Shown here: piece by piece, positions 54,511-64,000 of the stretch
How positions within the stretch are numbered: the stretch's first letter is position 1
Layout: each line of letters opens with the position of its first letter
The notes under the pieces: model-generated
What the model was told of the DNA's origin: nothing
The model's database searches: none
The model's input: only the letters and a program-made list of their open reading frames with translations
NCBI RefSeq assembly: GCF_043290135.1
Contig: NC_134710.1
Span: 316,694,116 to 316,758,115, forward strand
DNA from: Rhipicephalus microplus
Lineage: Eukaryota > Arthropoda > Arachnida > Ixodida > Ixodidae
Direction of reading: 5' to 3'
Length of the DNA stretch: 64,000 bases
Program-made: the position numbers and the translations under genes

Positions 54511-57006
54511 ATGGAGAACCTTAAAGTGAAGGAACTCATCGAAATTTGTGAGGAACTCGGCATTACTTTGGGCCGTGCGAAACGAAAGCAAGCGATCCTT
54601 GAGATCATGAAGGATGAGGGAGTGTCGGCTGAGGAAGTCGATGAGGCCTGGGTGGATATTAAAGCACGCCGTGAGGAGGCTGAAAGGCGAGAAGTAGAAG
54701 CTCGCGAACGTGAAGAAGCTGAAAGGCGCGAAGCTCGCGAACGTGAAGAAGCTGAAAGGCGCGAAGCTCGCGAAGAAGCTGAAAGGCGCGAACGTCGCGA
54801 GCGCGAGGAGGCCGAGAGACAGGAGCGCCTCGAGATGAAACGAATAGAATTGGCAATCCTACAGTGTTCGCAGGCGCCTAGCGCAGCTTCTCCGACGATT
54901 CAGGTCAGCGGTATTAGAATTCGGGACCAACTGCCACCGTTCGTAGTAGGCGAGGACATGGCGAAGTATCTCGTCAAGTTTGAACACGTCTGTGAGCGAA
55001 ACGCTTTGGAGCGGTGTCTTTGGGCGCGGAACCTGTTAGCTCTTCTTCCCGGCGAAGTGTCCGACGCGATAACTTGCTTGTCGAGGGAAGCGTTTGAGAG
55101 CTATGACGAGGTTAAGGAAGTGCTCTTAAGACGTTATAAATTGTCACCCGAGGCTTTCAGGCAAAGGTTCCGGTATGCTAAAAAGGGGAATGAGTCACAC
55201 GTTGACTTCGCGTTTCGTCTTAAAGCCGATTTAATTGAATGGCTCAAGGGCGAAGGTGTTTATGACAACCGCGATAAAGTGGTGGAATGCGTTGCATTGG
55301 AGCAATTCTACCGCTGCATCGAGGATAATGTCAGACTTTGGCTGCAGGACAGACTTGGGGAAGTACAGTTAAATAAGGCAGCTGAGTTAGCTGAGGAGTA
55401 TTATACTCGCCGAAAGTTGCATAGCAGGGCAGTGCGCGTTGAAAAGAATGAGAGAAAAGAGGGCTTTTCAAAGAAACCTGATCAATGGAGACCCGCTCCG
55501 CACCGTAATTTCAAGAAGGAGCCGTCTCTTACGAAGGACAGTGTAGGGGAAGGGCAAACAGAAGCGGAGAAATCGAGTGAGGTTTCTACCACACAAGCAT
55601 TTGAATCGGAAAACAAACGGAAGCCGCTAATCTGCTACAACTGCAAAAAGGAAGGACACATCGCGAGAAACTGTCAGGAAAAATTTGCCTTCGCAACAAT
55701 CCGAGAATCAGAAAAAAACATTCGGTTGTTGGAGCCGTATCTCCAAGAAATTAGGGTCAATGAGAAAACGTGCCGAGCACTTAGAGACTCAGCGGCAACC
55801 ATGGACGTTGTCCATCCTTCATTGGTGTCTCCGGATGACTTCACAGGAGAATGCGCGTGGATTAGGCAAGTCGCCGAGGTGCAGAGTGTTCGCTTACCAA
55901 TCGCCACGGTTGTCATTGAAGGCCCGTTCGGTAAGCTTTGCACCGAAGCGGCTGTGTCTGCCGCGCTGAATGGTCGTTTTTCTTATCTTTTCTCCAACAA
56001 CTCGGAGCAGCTTCTCAAAGAGCAGGGCAAATCGTTCTTCCCCAACTTAGCGTGCATGGCTCCCACGCGATCGCAAGCGCGAAAGCTTTCGCGGAAGCTT
56101 TACTTGGTTCCATGCGGTGAACTCTCAAGTGACCTTGTCGGCGGGTCGACGGAACCCCAGAAAGGAAATTTTCCGCATGAGTCATGTGAGCAGTCACGCG
56201 AGCGGCCCGTCGCGGGAGCGGCCGGCGCGGTATGCGCTGGGGGAGACGACGTGGCGCCATTGAGTCAGAGCGAGAGGGTTGCAACGCTCTCGCCTGTAGC
56301 GGAAAGTGGGAGCGAGCTGCCGAGAGTTGATCGAGAGACGCTCATTCGAGGGCAGCGTGAGGATCTCTCGATTGAAGCGCTAGTGGAAAGCCAAATTGAA
56401 GCGCGAGTGGAAAGCCAGAAAAACGCGGCAAAAGTGCTGTCGAAGGAGCACTACGAGAAATCGGGGAAGAAGCGCGCTTTTGAAGTTGATAATCAGGTAA
56501 TGCTGCTGCAGCCGTTCAAAAGAAACAAGCTTGAGGTTGATTGGGAAGGGCCCGCCAAAGTATTATCGAAGCCTTGCGATACAAATTATGAAGTGAAATT
56601 AGGAAGGCGGCCGGACAAAATTTACAACTTGATGAAACCATACGTTCAACATCAAGCGATCGTAAATCTGTTGTTGAATGCTTCAGAGGAAGAGGAAGCA
56701 GAAAGTTTGAGTTCTAGTGAGGTAATCGAAGGGGGATCGAAAGTAATCCGGGAGCAGATAAACCTAGAGCCTAGCTTAAGTGAAGGAGGACCTGAGAAAG
56801 AGGACCTGAGAAAGATTGGTTCCGAGTTTGAAGACGTGTTTTCGGACTGCCCCGGAAACACGACGGTGATCGAACACGATATCGAGCTAAGCGGTGAGGA
56901 GTCAATCCGTAGCAAGCCGTATCGTTGTTCCCCTGTGCAACGTCGAAAGTGTGAGCCGCTCTTGGTGCCGCATAGGTATCGTCGCCTAAAAGTGGCCGGT
57001 TACTGA
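54511..57006 (+). CDS. Gag-type polyprotein with protease-like and pol-remnant tail (831 aa)
   Basis: Longest coding frame in the window. SAP-like start; Glu/Arg coiled coil expanded relative to the array, with repeated EAERREARE units at about 55-108; SCAN-like capsid; CCHC knuckle starting at Cys375; retropepsin-like segment with LRDSAAT at Asp426, where Gly of the catalytic triplet is Ala. From about 627 there is an integrase GPY/F-like remnant (KKRAFEV, then VDWEGPAKVL at Trp678, then KIYNLMKPYVQ). From 773 there is an RT-proximal segment (FEDVFSDCPG, then HDIELSGEESIRSKPYRCSP). The last 16 residues after the deletion point look non-homologous. Integrase before RT is the order of Gmr1-like elements. 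Cleavage of the polyprotein is doubtful given the altered motif. Confidence 0.9.
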   Translation: MENLKVKELIEICEELGITLGRAKRKQAILEIMKDEGVSAEEVDEAWVDIKARREEAERREVEAREREEAERREAREREEAERREAREEAERRERREREEAERQERLEMKRIELAILQCSQAPSAASPTIQVSGIRIRDQLPPFVVGEDMAKYLVKFEHVCERNALERCLWARNLLALLPGEVSDAITCLSREAFESYDEVKEVLLRRYKLSPEAFRQRFRYAKKGNESHVDFAFRLKADLIEWLKGEGVYDNRDKVVECVALEQFYRCIEDNVRLWLQDRLGEVQLNKAAELAEEYYTRRKLHSRAVRVEKNERKEGFSKKPDQWRPAPHRNFKKEPSLTKDSVGEGQTEAEKSSEVSTTQAFESENKRKPLICYNCKKEGHIARNCQEKFAFATIRESEKNIRLLEPYLQEIRVNEKTCRALRDSAATMDVVHPSLVSPDDFTGECAWIRQVAEVQSVRLPIATVVIEGPFGKLCTEAAVSAALNGRFSYLFSNNSEQLLKEQGKSFFPNLACMAPTRSQARKLSRKLYLVPCGELSSDLVGGSTEPQKGNFPHESCEQSRERPVAGAAGAVCAGGDDVAPLSQSERVATLSPVAESGSELPRVDRETLIRGQREDLSIEALVESQIEARVESQKNAAKVLSKEHYEKSGKKRAFEVDNQVMLLQPFKRNKLEVDWEGPAKVLSKPCDTNYEVKLGRRPDKIYNLMKPYVQHQAIVNLLLNASEEEEAESLSSSEVIEGGSKVIREQINLEPSLSEGGPEKEDLRKIGSEFEDVFSDCPGNTTVIEHDIELSGEESIRSKPYRCSPVQRRKCEPLLVPHRYRRLKVAGY

Positions 57007-57701
57007 AGTGGAGCATGTTGCTCCACAGCGCAACTTTGACGTTCGCTAAAGAAAAAAAAAAGGTAAACGCTAATGCAGGTGCATTGAGCAGTGCGTTCCA
57101 GCTAGTAACTTCTCAACCTTTCGGTTTCTCGCTGGCGATTCGGGGCAAAATTTTGACCTCATCACGACCTGGGCTGAGCGCTCTCGTTCAGAGTGATCTC
57201 AAGGGGCCAACTTTGTGGTATTCTAATTCGTTACGTTGTTGTACGTGGAAGCAAAAAAAAAATTGAGTTGTCATTTTAAGGGTCTTTTGTCCCACATGTG
57301 CCTCTTGATGTAGAGGGAACAAAATTCCGTTAGACACGTAGATAGGTATATGTTGTACTATACTTTGTCTGGTGTTCTGTCGGGTGACCGAGGGCACTTG
57401 CTTGTGTCGTGTGTTGTCTGTTGTCGAACCGTTCTTAGCAAGTTGCAGAACCATCGACAAGTGCTGAAACCGAAAATGGTCAGAAGAGACGAGCGAAGTT
57501 GGCCAGCAAGTTGTGGCGACAAGCCAGTGGAGCGGGGATCCGTCGTCAATGATGGGATGTGTTCCCGGAACAGTCTGGAGCTGTATTCTCCCCATGGCCC
57601 TGGAGGCGAACCTGGAGGGACCTGGCGAACGAGCGCACCTGACATCCGAGCCCCGTGGAAGCAGCTCGTCTTTCCGGTGCATTGTCTGGCGGCGGGGGTG
57701 C
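57007..57701 (+). other. 3' untranslated region and polypurine tract of the element
   Basis: Conserved with the array (for example 9315-10008). Contains A-runs at 57051-57061 and about 57253-57263. It ends in the G-rich GTCTGGCGGCGGGGGTGC at 57684-57701, the presumed plus-strand primer. Open frames here are not maintained between copies. Confidence 0.6.
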
Positions 57702-58368
57702 TGTTATGCCAGCGAGTCCTCGCGAAACGTCCGTGCCTCTGAAACAGGCAATCTGGGTCAAGGCCAGCCCGCAGCCCGCCGGGCGCGAACAACTCCACGG
57801 CGTGAACACGCGCGGCGCATCTGTGGCCCACGTGCATTGAGTCAGCGTCGCACGTGACAGCGAGCCGGCGTCCTCATGTCTGGTGGCCTGACGCATCGCG
57901 CGGCGAACCCCATTGGAGGAGCCTGCTCTGAAGACCAGCGGCGCTTCTGATTGGACATTTTAGTTGGGCCCGGTGTAAATAAAAGAAGCCCTGCGGCGTG
58001 TCGCGATCAGCGGTTTTAGGCGAAAGGCTGACCTATGTGTTAGAGAGAGGAGCTCGGCTCTTCGAGTCTCTGCCGGCCCCAGTGCCGAAATTGTAACGCC
58101 TCTGTAAATATGCTGTACATAAACCTTGTTTAACTCACCGTCGTCTCGTCCGCTCGTCTTATCAGCTCTGCGCAGAAGCAGTCGCGAGCTGATAAACATA
58201 CGCTACCAAACGGCTGGTGACCTTCCCGGCGGAGTTGAAAGCAGTGGCGCCTCCGGGGCCGTGTTGGCGTCGCCGTCTTTCGCAACAGTGGTGGCTTCGG
58301 CGGGATCGGTCCGCCGTTTCTCAACAGTGGAGGTCAGCGGCGGGATTTCGGAGGCCCGCTTCTCAACA
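57702..58368 (+). repeat. 3' LTR of the plus-strand element
   Basis: 667 bp. It is the same as the 5' LTR except for one base near its start. It ends CTTCTCAACA directly before ACGT, which proves that cassettes A and B belong to the integrated LTR in this copy. Confidence 0.93.
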
Positions 58369-58372
58369 ACGT
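58369..58372. repeat. Target site duplication ACGT, right
   Basis: Matches 53534-53537. Confidence 0.8.
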
Positions 58373-59034
58373 ATACGCGCTACTAGCTATATGGGCTTGT
58401 ACCTGACGTCATCACAATGAGCCCTCTGCCTGAAGTTGCCAGAATTTTCGCTGTAGCTCAGTGTCACGTTAATGTCGGTGCCAGCTGGTGCGTCGTGCAA
58501 AAATTAACTTTACTGTTAAGATATATATTCTCCATTTTCTTGGCTTCACGCTTGGTCAGAGAAGTCCATGTATACAAGAGGTTTTATGAAATGTAAAGTC
58601 AAACTCAAAGGTTCGCCTTTATACCCTTTTAAATGTGCCCAAACCACACAATTGTATATCGCAATGTTTTCCTCATTGCCCCGTTCGACTGCCTTATTTC
58701 TTCTGCAGAGCTGGTTGGCATCGTGGCAGCAGCCTACGCTGATGATCAGAATTCTGATGATGACGACCGCCTGTATGCTGTCGAAGTAACGAAAAAGACT
58801 CGCGAGGCGAAGTCAGACCGGCGTTTTACCTTCTGCTGCAGTAACATTCCCGCAACGGTCGTCGCGGTGACGGCTTATTGTAGACTATTTCAGCAAATCC
58901 CAAGAAACACATCTTATTTGTCTCCGAGTAAACACTATTGATCTTAGTATTAAAATGTTGGAAGTATTTTCACTGTCATTATGCTATTTGTCCGGCGTAC
59001 GCACATAACATTTAGCGCAATAACTTTTGGTACT
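58373..59034. other. Non-coding stretch with one weak exon candidate
   Basis: At 58706 a pyrimidine tract ends in CAG (TTATTTCTTCTGCAG) and is followed by an open, acidic stretch (ELVGIVAAAYADDQNSDDDD) up to a GTAACG at 58786. The frame stays open to 58941. This could be an exon of about 77 bases, but the donor is poor and no homology is recognised. Confidence 0.25.
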
Positions 59035-59049
59035 TCCATAGACGCATGC
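59035..59049. repeat. Left target duplication of the SINE at 59050
   Basis: TCCATAGACGCATGC, repeated exactly at 59191-59205. Confidence 0.9.
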
Positions 59050-59190
59050 GGCCCGTGTGCTCAGATTTGGGTGCACGTTAAAGAACCCCAGGTGGTCTAA
59101 ATTTCCGGAGCCCTCCACTACGGCGTCTCTCATAATCATACAGTGGTTTTGGGACGTTAAACCCCACATATCAATCAATCAATCAATCAA
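59050..59190 (+). mobile_element. 5'-truncated SINE with perfect 15-bp target duplications
   Basis: 141 bp that starts inside the body (GGCCCGTGTGCTCAGATTTG), then TTAAAGAACCCCAGGTGGTC, TTTTGGGACGTTAAACCCCA and a (TCAA)n tail. The tRNA head is missing. Exact duplications indicate a recent insertion that was truncated during reverse transcription. Confidence 0.9.
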
Positions 59191-59205
59191 TCCATAGACG
59201 CATGC

Positions 59206-59524
59206 ACTGAGGTCGTCCATTCGTCTTTGAAAAAAGGTCTTCAAAGGGAATACGAATATACCATTTAAATTTACTGCGCACATTTTGAGAACTTTTGTGA
59301 GTTGGAACAGCATGTAGTGGAACGTTAAAGTAGCATGTTGTGGTTATGCAGAATAACAGTGCAAACACTCAAGGGATGGGGCCCGAGGTGAAAAATATTT
59401 ACTGATGACGCTAGCCAGATTTCACTGCCCGAGATAATATTTTTTTTTTTGGGGGGGGGGGAGGGGGGGAATTATAGGCCAAAATAATGTTGTGAAGCGT
59501 GCCACACAGGGGAGGGCTCCTGTT
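59206..59524. other. Non-coding stretch with a T-run joined to a G-run
   Basis: About 11 T followed by about 12 G at 59440-59463. No gene is seen. Confidence 0.45.
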
Positions 59525-59690
59525 AATTTCGATCGCCTATACTGTTTTTAACGTGCGCATACAGTACACAGGGAACTCTTATAACGTGTCGCGTCCATAG
59601 AAATGCGAGTGGCACTGCTGGAATCGAACCGGCGTCTTTCGATCGGGTCGGTAGCAGAGCGCTGCAACCACGTACTGCGCCGGCATGCGC
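59525..59690 (-). mobile_element. tRNA-derived SINE fragment
   Basis: On the minus strand: GTGGTTGCAGCGCTCTGCTA (A-box region), GCCGGTTCGATTCC (B box), then CACTCGCATTTCTATGGACG, the same linker as in the copy at 52596, then about 70 bases ending with GCGCACGTTAAAAACAG, where the body erodes. It could be mistaken for a tRNA gene, but the acceptor stem does not close. Confidence 0.55.
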
Positions 59691-62600
59691 ATCTTGAAAG
59701 TCGACGGACGTCCGTGTATACCAGCGTACGAGCTTCGCTTCCAGCGTGTATAGACATATTGCCGTGCCTGCCGGCTTTTACGAGTCGTGGGCGTCGTCGT
59801 GTATATTTATACACCCGCGCGCGTGCGCCCGTACTCGCGGCGTATAGCATTAGCAGATGACCGCGTTGGCCGCCAGGGCCCTCACCTTGCATCTCGTTCT
59901 TTTAGAGCCACTCATGAGGTACTCTGCCCTGGCTTTAGCAGCCGCGCGCGTCTGTAGGCTGCCTGCTGTGCGTATACCAGCGTGCGGTATACACCACCAG
60001 ACACCCGCGTATTACGGTAATCGCGGCGCTTTTCGCGCGTCTCATGCATGAAAGAACAATACCGGTGGTGCCCTGCTGCCGCACACGCGCGCCCAGTCCG
60101 TGCCCCCAACCACACACACTGATGCACATGCACAATTTCACCTCAGCCGCATCCACGGTGCGTGCCGCGCGCGAGTGCCTCTTTAGGCATTTAGGGCGCG
60201 CGCGCTCACCGCCCTGGTGATTCGGCGCGGATGCGATTCTGGTCGCATCATGCCGCGTGCGTCGTCTCCGTCTTTTCTCTATTCCGCCGTTCTATTTATA
60301 ACGCGTGACACAGCCCGTGACAACAACGAGAAGAAAGATGTAAAGAGAAATGAGGGGCGGGCAATTAAATTTACCCTCGCACGAAGAGTTCGGAGCTCCG
60401 CGCCTCTCGGCCGGGCACTCCCTCTTCATGGTCGCATCGGAGCAGGTAGCGGTTGACCGCGCGGGGTTATCTATAGGTGGCCCTGCTGATTCCACTCCAA
60501 TGCCGCTGCTGACCTACATGTTTTGTTGACTGGCTGCGCGCGACGACGCTTCTGCCTTCGAGCGACCGAAATCAAGTCTTCCTCGTGCGGGCCCGCCTTT
60601 CTCCTTTGTCATCTGCGCGCGCTCGTTGTGTTCGGGTGCGCGGCGTCGCCCTGTAAAACACAAAGCGGTGCCCGCCGCCGAAAGCTTCTATCAAGATGTT
60701 CGCGGTCTGGTTGCGGCAGCCGGGAATTAATTTCCTCGCTCTTTGTCGAGCATCTGTGGTCAGTGTCAGGAAAAAATGAAAGCTGTCGGCGCGATTGAAA
60801 AGTTTGCCTCGGTGACGCCCCGCGCGTATGTACTGCAAGCAGCATCGTTGTGTGTGTGCACATTGGGAGCTTGAGATTGTTGCGTTGGCGTATAGTCCAA
60901 GCACTCCCATTTTCTCTTTTAGTTATCCTCATTTCTTACAGGAGGTTCCCTTTGGCTATTCTCTGTCTCATTGCTTTTTCTCCAATGATTCTGTGGGTCG
61001 CGTCTTGCCATTCTGCACAAACCACTACTCGTACTATACTATTTGTGGAGCTTCTCGGCAAGGATTCGGTCCTGTCGCAACATAAGTGTCACCGATTGTC
61101 TCCGCCGCTATTGTCGCTGTTCACAAACTTGTGACGATTCACTTTTCGCCGCATTGCGACGGTGCGCGTTGTGCTTTCTCTCATTCTCTCTCGCACGCGC
61201 ACACACAAATTCTCTCTCTCTCTCTTTCTTTCTCTCTATCAAGACATATCAGATGAGGATACAAGCAGGGCTTAGTTACCATGCTGCTCTTTTTTAATAT
61301 TTGTCTGTTTTGCTTTGCAGTGAACTGCAACGTACAAGGTGTTCAAAAGTTTGCAGGCCGTGGTGCCATGCTAATACAGCGTAGAGTGGCCTGGGAACTT
61401 TTGAATACCCCTGCACATCTTGATCATCTACTTATCGAGCTAAACTTTGCTCATCGTGATAGAAAAAAAAACGAGAATATGAGAATCGGATGAATAGACG
61501 TACCTCGCCAATATTTGAAACAATAACTCGTGTAAAACCTAATATTAATAGCTAAGCCACCTTATTGTTGTTTTAAATGTAGAAAGGTGGCAGGGTATTC
61601 TCACCGTAATGGGAGCTGTAGATCTTTTTTTCTTAAAGGGTCAGCTGTACCGAGAGGACATGCTCACTAAGGGTTAATCGAGAAGAGAAATCAAAGAAGT
61701 CATCTTGTGGAATTCCGTGAGATCTTTAGCCATCCTGCATCAGCACAGTTGAAGCCGCAGAAAGTGGCTGAAAGTCGCGTGAGCGTACCGCGGGGAGTTC
61801 GTTGCTCCGTGCGTCGATCCACTTCACACTGCAGCTGTACGTTTCCTTATTGTTCTTACTCTGCAAAACGGGCAGAAAGGCGGTCTTCTTTCGTGTCCCC
61901 CCCCCCCTTTTTTTTCTGGTTCCCTATTGTAAGTGTCACCTTCCTTTTTTTTTCGGTCTTTCTGTCGAGGGACCCTAAACTACCTGTGATAATTTTTTTG
62001 ACGCGTAATTCACATGTCACCCACAAAATAACGTGATTGTCTGCTCGGAGGCGCGGGGGTTCGCCTCTCTTCCTCCCCCTATATATTGTTATTTAGGAGC
62101 CCTTTAAATAGTTGCTTCTAAAAATACCGACACAATTTCGAGACATCTCAAAAGTGGCATTTTTCGTTTTTGTGGGACGCTTTCTACACGCCGGAGTCGA
62201 AGAACACGTATACAATACAAACTATATTACCTTGATCTTTTCGTCGCTGAGCATCTGCAAACCAGCCCCACTGCAATGTGCATAATCCCGATGGATCAAC
62301 AGGGAGTTTGCGAAGTATGCGTGCTGCATGCATGTCTAAATCGCATAAATAACTGTCGGGATTACGGGACGGCAGTGCACTAATCGTTTTGTTTCAGTGC
62401 ATCACATACAGATGACAGATCTACCGCTGTACGTAGTACACCGCGATTCGCCGTGTCCCCGTGACGTCACACTGCGATGACACGTCACTGAAAAACCGCC
62501 CCCCCCTCCCCCAATATAGAAACCGGAAGTGATTTTTAAGGGTTGCGGTAATAAAAATATATTCGTATATGATTCCTACGCGTTACAGTGCTCTCTACAT

Positions 62601-63398
62601 GGTTTTTGGCACCATTGTATTCCTTGAGAGCACCATTTGAAAATCCTGCAATACCTTGAAATTGTGCCATTCGTGCATGTGGCCAGTTGCAGTATGCACA
62701 ATGACTGGTCTCGTGCAAAAAGCCAACCAAGAAGACGGTGGACTAGGGGTAGTAGTTACTGTCTTGACTGGTTTTCGCCTTAGCGTCACGTACCAACTGA
62801 CCCAGTCTTTGGCCTTGTTGGTCTCTCTTACTTACGCTTCACTATTGAATTGCGGGGTTTGTTAATTTCTGATCAGAACATATCGCGACGTCGGCTTGAC
62901 CGTAGTCGGCTCTCATGTGCATACGTCTCTTGGATGCAACGACTTGTTCTTCCGATATATTAGCCATGCGGGGCACGTCATTGACCAATGCGGTTGCATT
63001 AATACAAGAATAAATAATTAAAACGTGTGCTTTGTACAAATGTCATCCTCTGACGGTTACGATCCGAAGTAGCAGTCTTTTGCAGCGTCTCCTTGCACAT
63101 CACGGGGGGAGTGGAGGAGGGAGAGAACCAAGAAGGAAAGATATGGAGTCGCACAGAAAAAGAGTGCTCTCTGAAAACAAAAAGAAAAAAAATACCCACT
63201 TCAAATCTTTTGGTAATATGTCAAAGTGACGTGGGGCATACTTGCATGTGTGTTTGCCTCGAGAGAGGACTTTCTCTGTTCACTTATTTGGTGCGGTGTC
63301 TGTGCTATGTCGAGTGCCAACACGTAGCCGCACGCCGCCTCCTTCACGAAAATCATAACCAAGCTCTTCACGCCCTCCCCCCTCCCTTTTTTTCGCAG
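59691..63398. other. Long non-coding stretch; weak secreted-peptide-like frame inside
   Basis: GC-rich to 60800, then mixed. At 61281-61493 a 70-codon frame starts with a hydrophobic MLLFFNICLFCFAVNC that would pass as a signal peptide. A TTTTGCTTTGCAG in the same place could instead be an intron end, so I do not call it a gene. A C-run joined to a T-run lies at about 61897-61917. No RNA gene is seen. Confidence 0.35.
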
Positions 63399-63500
63399 GA
63401 TGCCGGGTATGGAACCAGCAGCGCTGACACCGTGGTCCCGTCGCTCAGGCCGGATGCGGCGGCGTCAGCTGCAGCGGCACCGGGAAAGCCGCTGAATTTG
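63399..63500 (+). CDS. Candidate internal exon of a host gene, 34 codons
   Basis: A strong acceptor (CCCTCCCTTTTTTTCGCAG) is followed by 102 bases open in one frame and a donor-like GTAAAT at 63501. Length is a multiple of three, giving a phase-0 exon that encodes DAGYGTSSADTVVPSLRPDA followed by an Ala-rich stretch and PGKPLNL. The composition (Ala, Ser, Pro) suggests a disordered linker of a regulatory or RNA-binding protein. No domain is present, so the gene is not identified. Flanking exons must lie outside or far away. Confidence 0.4.
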
Positions 63501-64000
63501 GTAAATGCACTCGTGCGCTAAAATATTCTGCCTATGTTGCGCTCTATGGGTATACGGATGCTCCAATAACGCATCTAGTTCCGGTAGGCGTTATAAATTA
63601 TGCAGTGGTAGACTTTGTTTATTGTAATGAATGCCATAGCTTAGGCAGCATATTTATTTGTCAGTTTTCTACAATAGCGCAGGCTCTCATGTGGTGTTGC
63701 AGGGAGTGGAATGGAAAAATGCCCCCACCTTCCCGAAGGGAGTCGTGAGGAAATGCGAATGAATTGCGTACCGTCTATTATGGTGTTTCGCACGTGAGAA
63801 CCCAGAGTTAGAAGAATAATGCTTTTTTTTCTTACACTGTGCACCCACGCGTGGCCTTTTTCTCTCACGAGAAACACGGTATGCGTTTCCAGCTCTAGTA
63901 GCTAGCGTGCACGGTTAAAGAGTACGACGAAGTGAACAGAATGAACAGCGTTCTCGGCTCGGCGTTGGTGTTTCACAGCGGCGGCTCGAGCACACATTTA
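63501..64000. other. Non-coding end of the window
   Basis: If the exon at 63399-63500 is real, this is its downstream intron. No other feature is recognised. Confidence 0.4.

Larger units (their letters stand above)
53538..58368 (+). mobile_element. Single copy of the Gmr1-like LTR retrotransposon, non-autonomous
   Basis: 4831 bp with 667-bp LTRs (53538-54204 and 57702-58368), leader, one long Gag-type frame and a 3' untranslated region. The LTRs differ at one base I could see (CGCCAAACG against CGCGAAACG near the start), so the insertion is young. Organisation matches the array bodies, including the loss of the integrase core and RT, so both descend from one deleted master rather than from independent decay. 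It needs trans-acting RT and integrase. Confidence 0.9.

Noticed and set aside
59608..59690. Possible tRNA gene on the minus strand
   Set aside because: There is a B box but no paired acceptor stem, and the downstream linker matches the SINE at 52596.
61281..61493. Secreted 70-residue peptide gene
   Set aside because: The signal-like start overlaps a typical intron end (TTTTGCTTTGCAG), there is no cysteine pattern or known family, and the length is near the chance range.

Overview
The window looks like nuclear DNA of an arthropod, most likely a hard tick. It has no operons or dense coding. It carries many long (AT)n, (GT)n and (CA)n arrays, several copies of a tRNA-derived SINE whose 3' body and CAATCAATCA tail resemble the common tick SINEs (Ruka-like; recalled, not searched), LINE 3' ends, and Ty3/gypsy-type LTR elements. 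No conserved single-copy gene could be named. One short exon candidate (63399-63500) and a few weaker ORFs are the only host-gene candidates.

Layout. 1-8630: non-coding DNA with a TA/TG microsatellite and one SINE-like copy. 8631-21743: a 13.1-kb tandem array of one LTR retrotransposon on the minus strand (LTR-body-LTR-body-LTR-body-LTR, period 4142 bp), flanked as a whole by the 4-bp target duplication GTCT. 21744-36370: non-coding DNA with microsatellites, LINE fragments near 24.96-25.36, 29.41-29.76 and 32.25-33.05 kb, and two SINEs. 36368-37055: a solo LTR of the same family with target duplication CCGC. 37056-53537: non-coding DNA with microsatellites, SINEs, a 158-bp near-perfect palindrome between two AT arrays, and a repeat shared with 26.2 kb. 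53534-58372: a single plus-strand copy of the LTR element with target duplication ACGT. 58373-64000: non-coding DNA with two SINEs and the exon candidate.

The retroelement family is the most interesting content. Every internal copy has one long open Gag-type frame: SAP-like N-terminus, charged coiled coil, SCAN-like capsid, CCHC knuckle, a retropepsin-like segment with D-S-A instead of D-S/T-G, then a remnant of an integrase C-terminus followed by the start of a reverse transcriptase. The integrase core and the RT are missing, so the copies must depend on enzymes made elsewhere. Integrase upstream of RT plus a SCAN-like capsid points to the Gmr1-like branch of Ty3/gypsy.

The end of the LTR and the primer-binding region are built from tandem 38-42-bp cassettes. 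Each begins GTGG, carries a sequence complementary to a tRNA 3' end, and finishes (T)CGCAACA or TCTCAACA. Target duplications show that three independent insertions ended their LTRs at different cassette boundaries. This suggests that the family can shift its priming site, and with it its LTR end, by whole cassettes.
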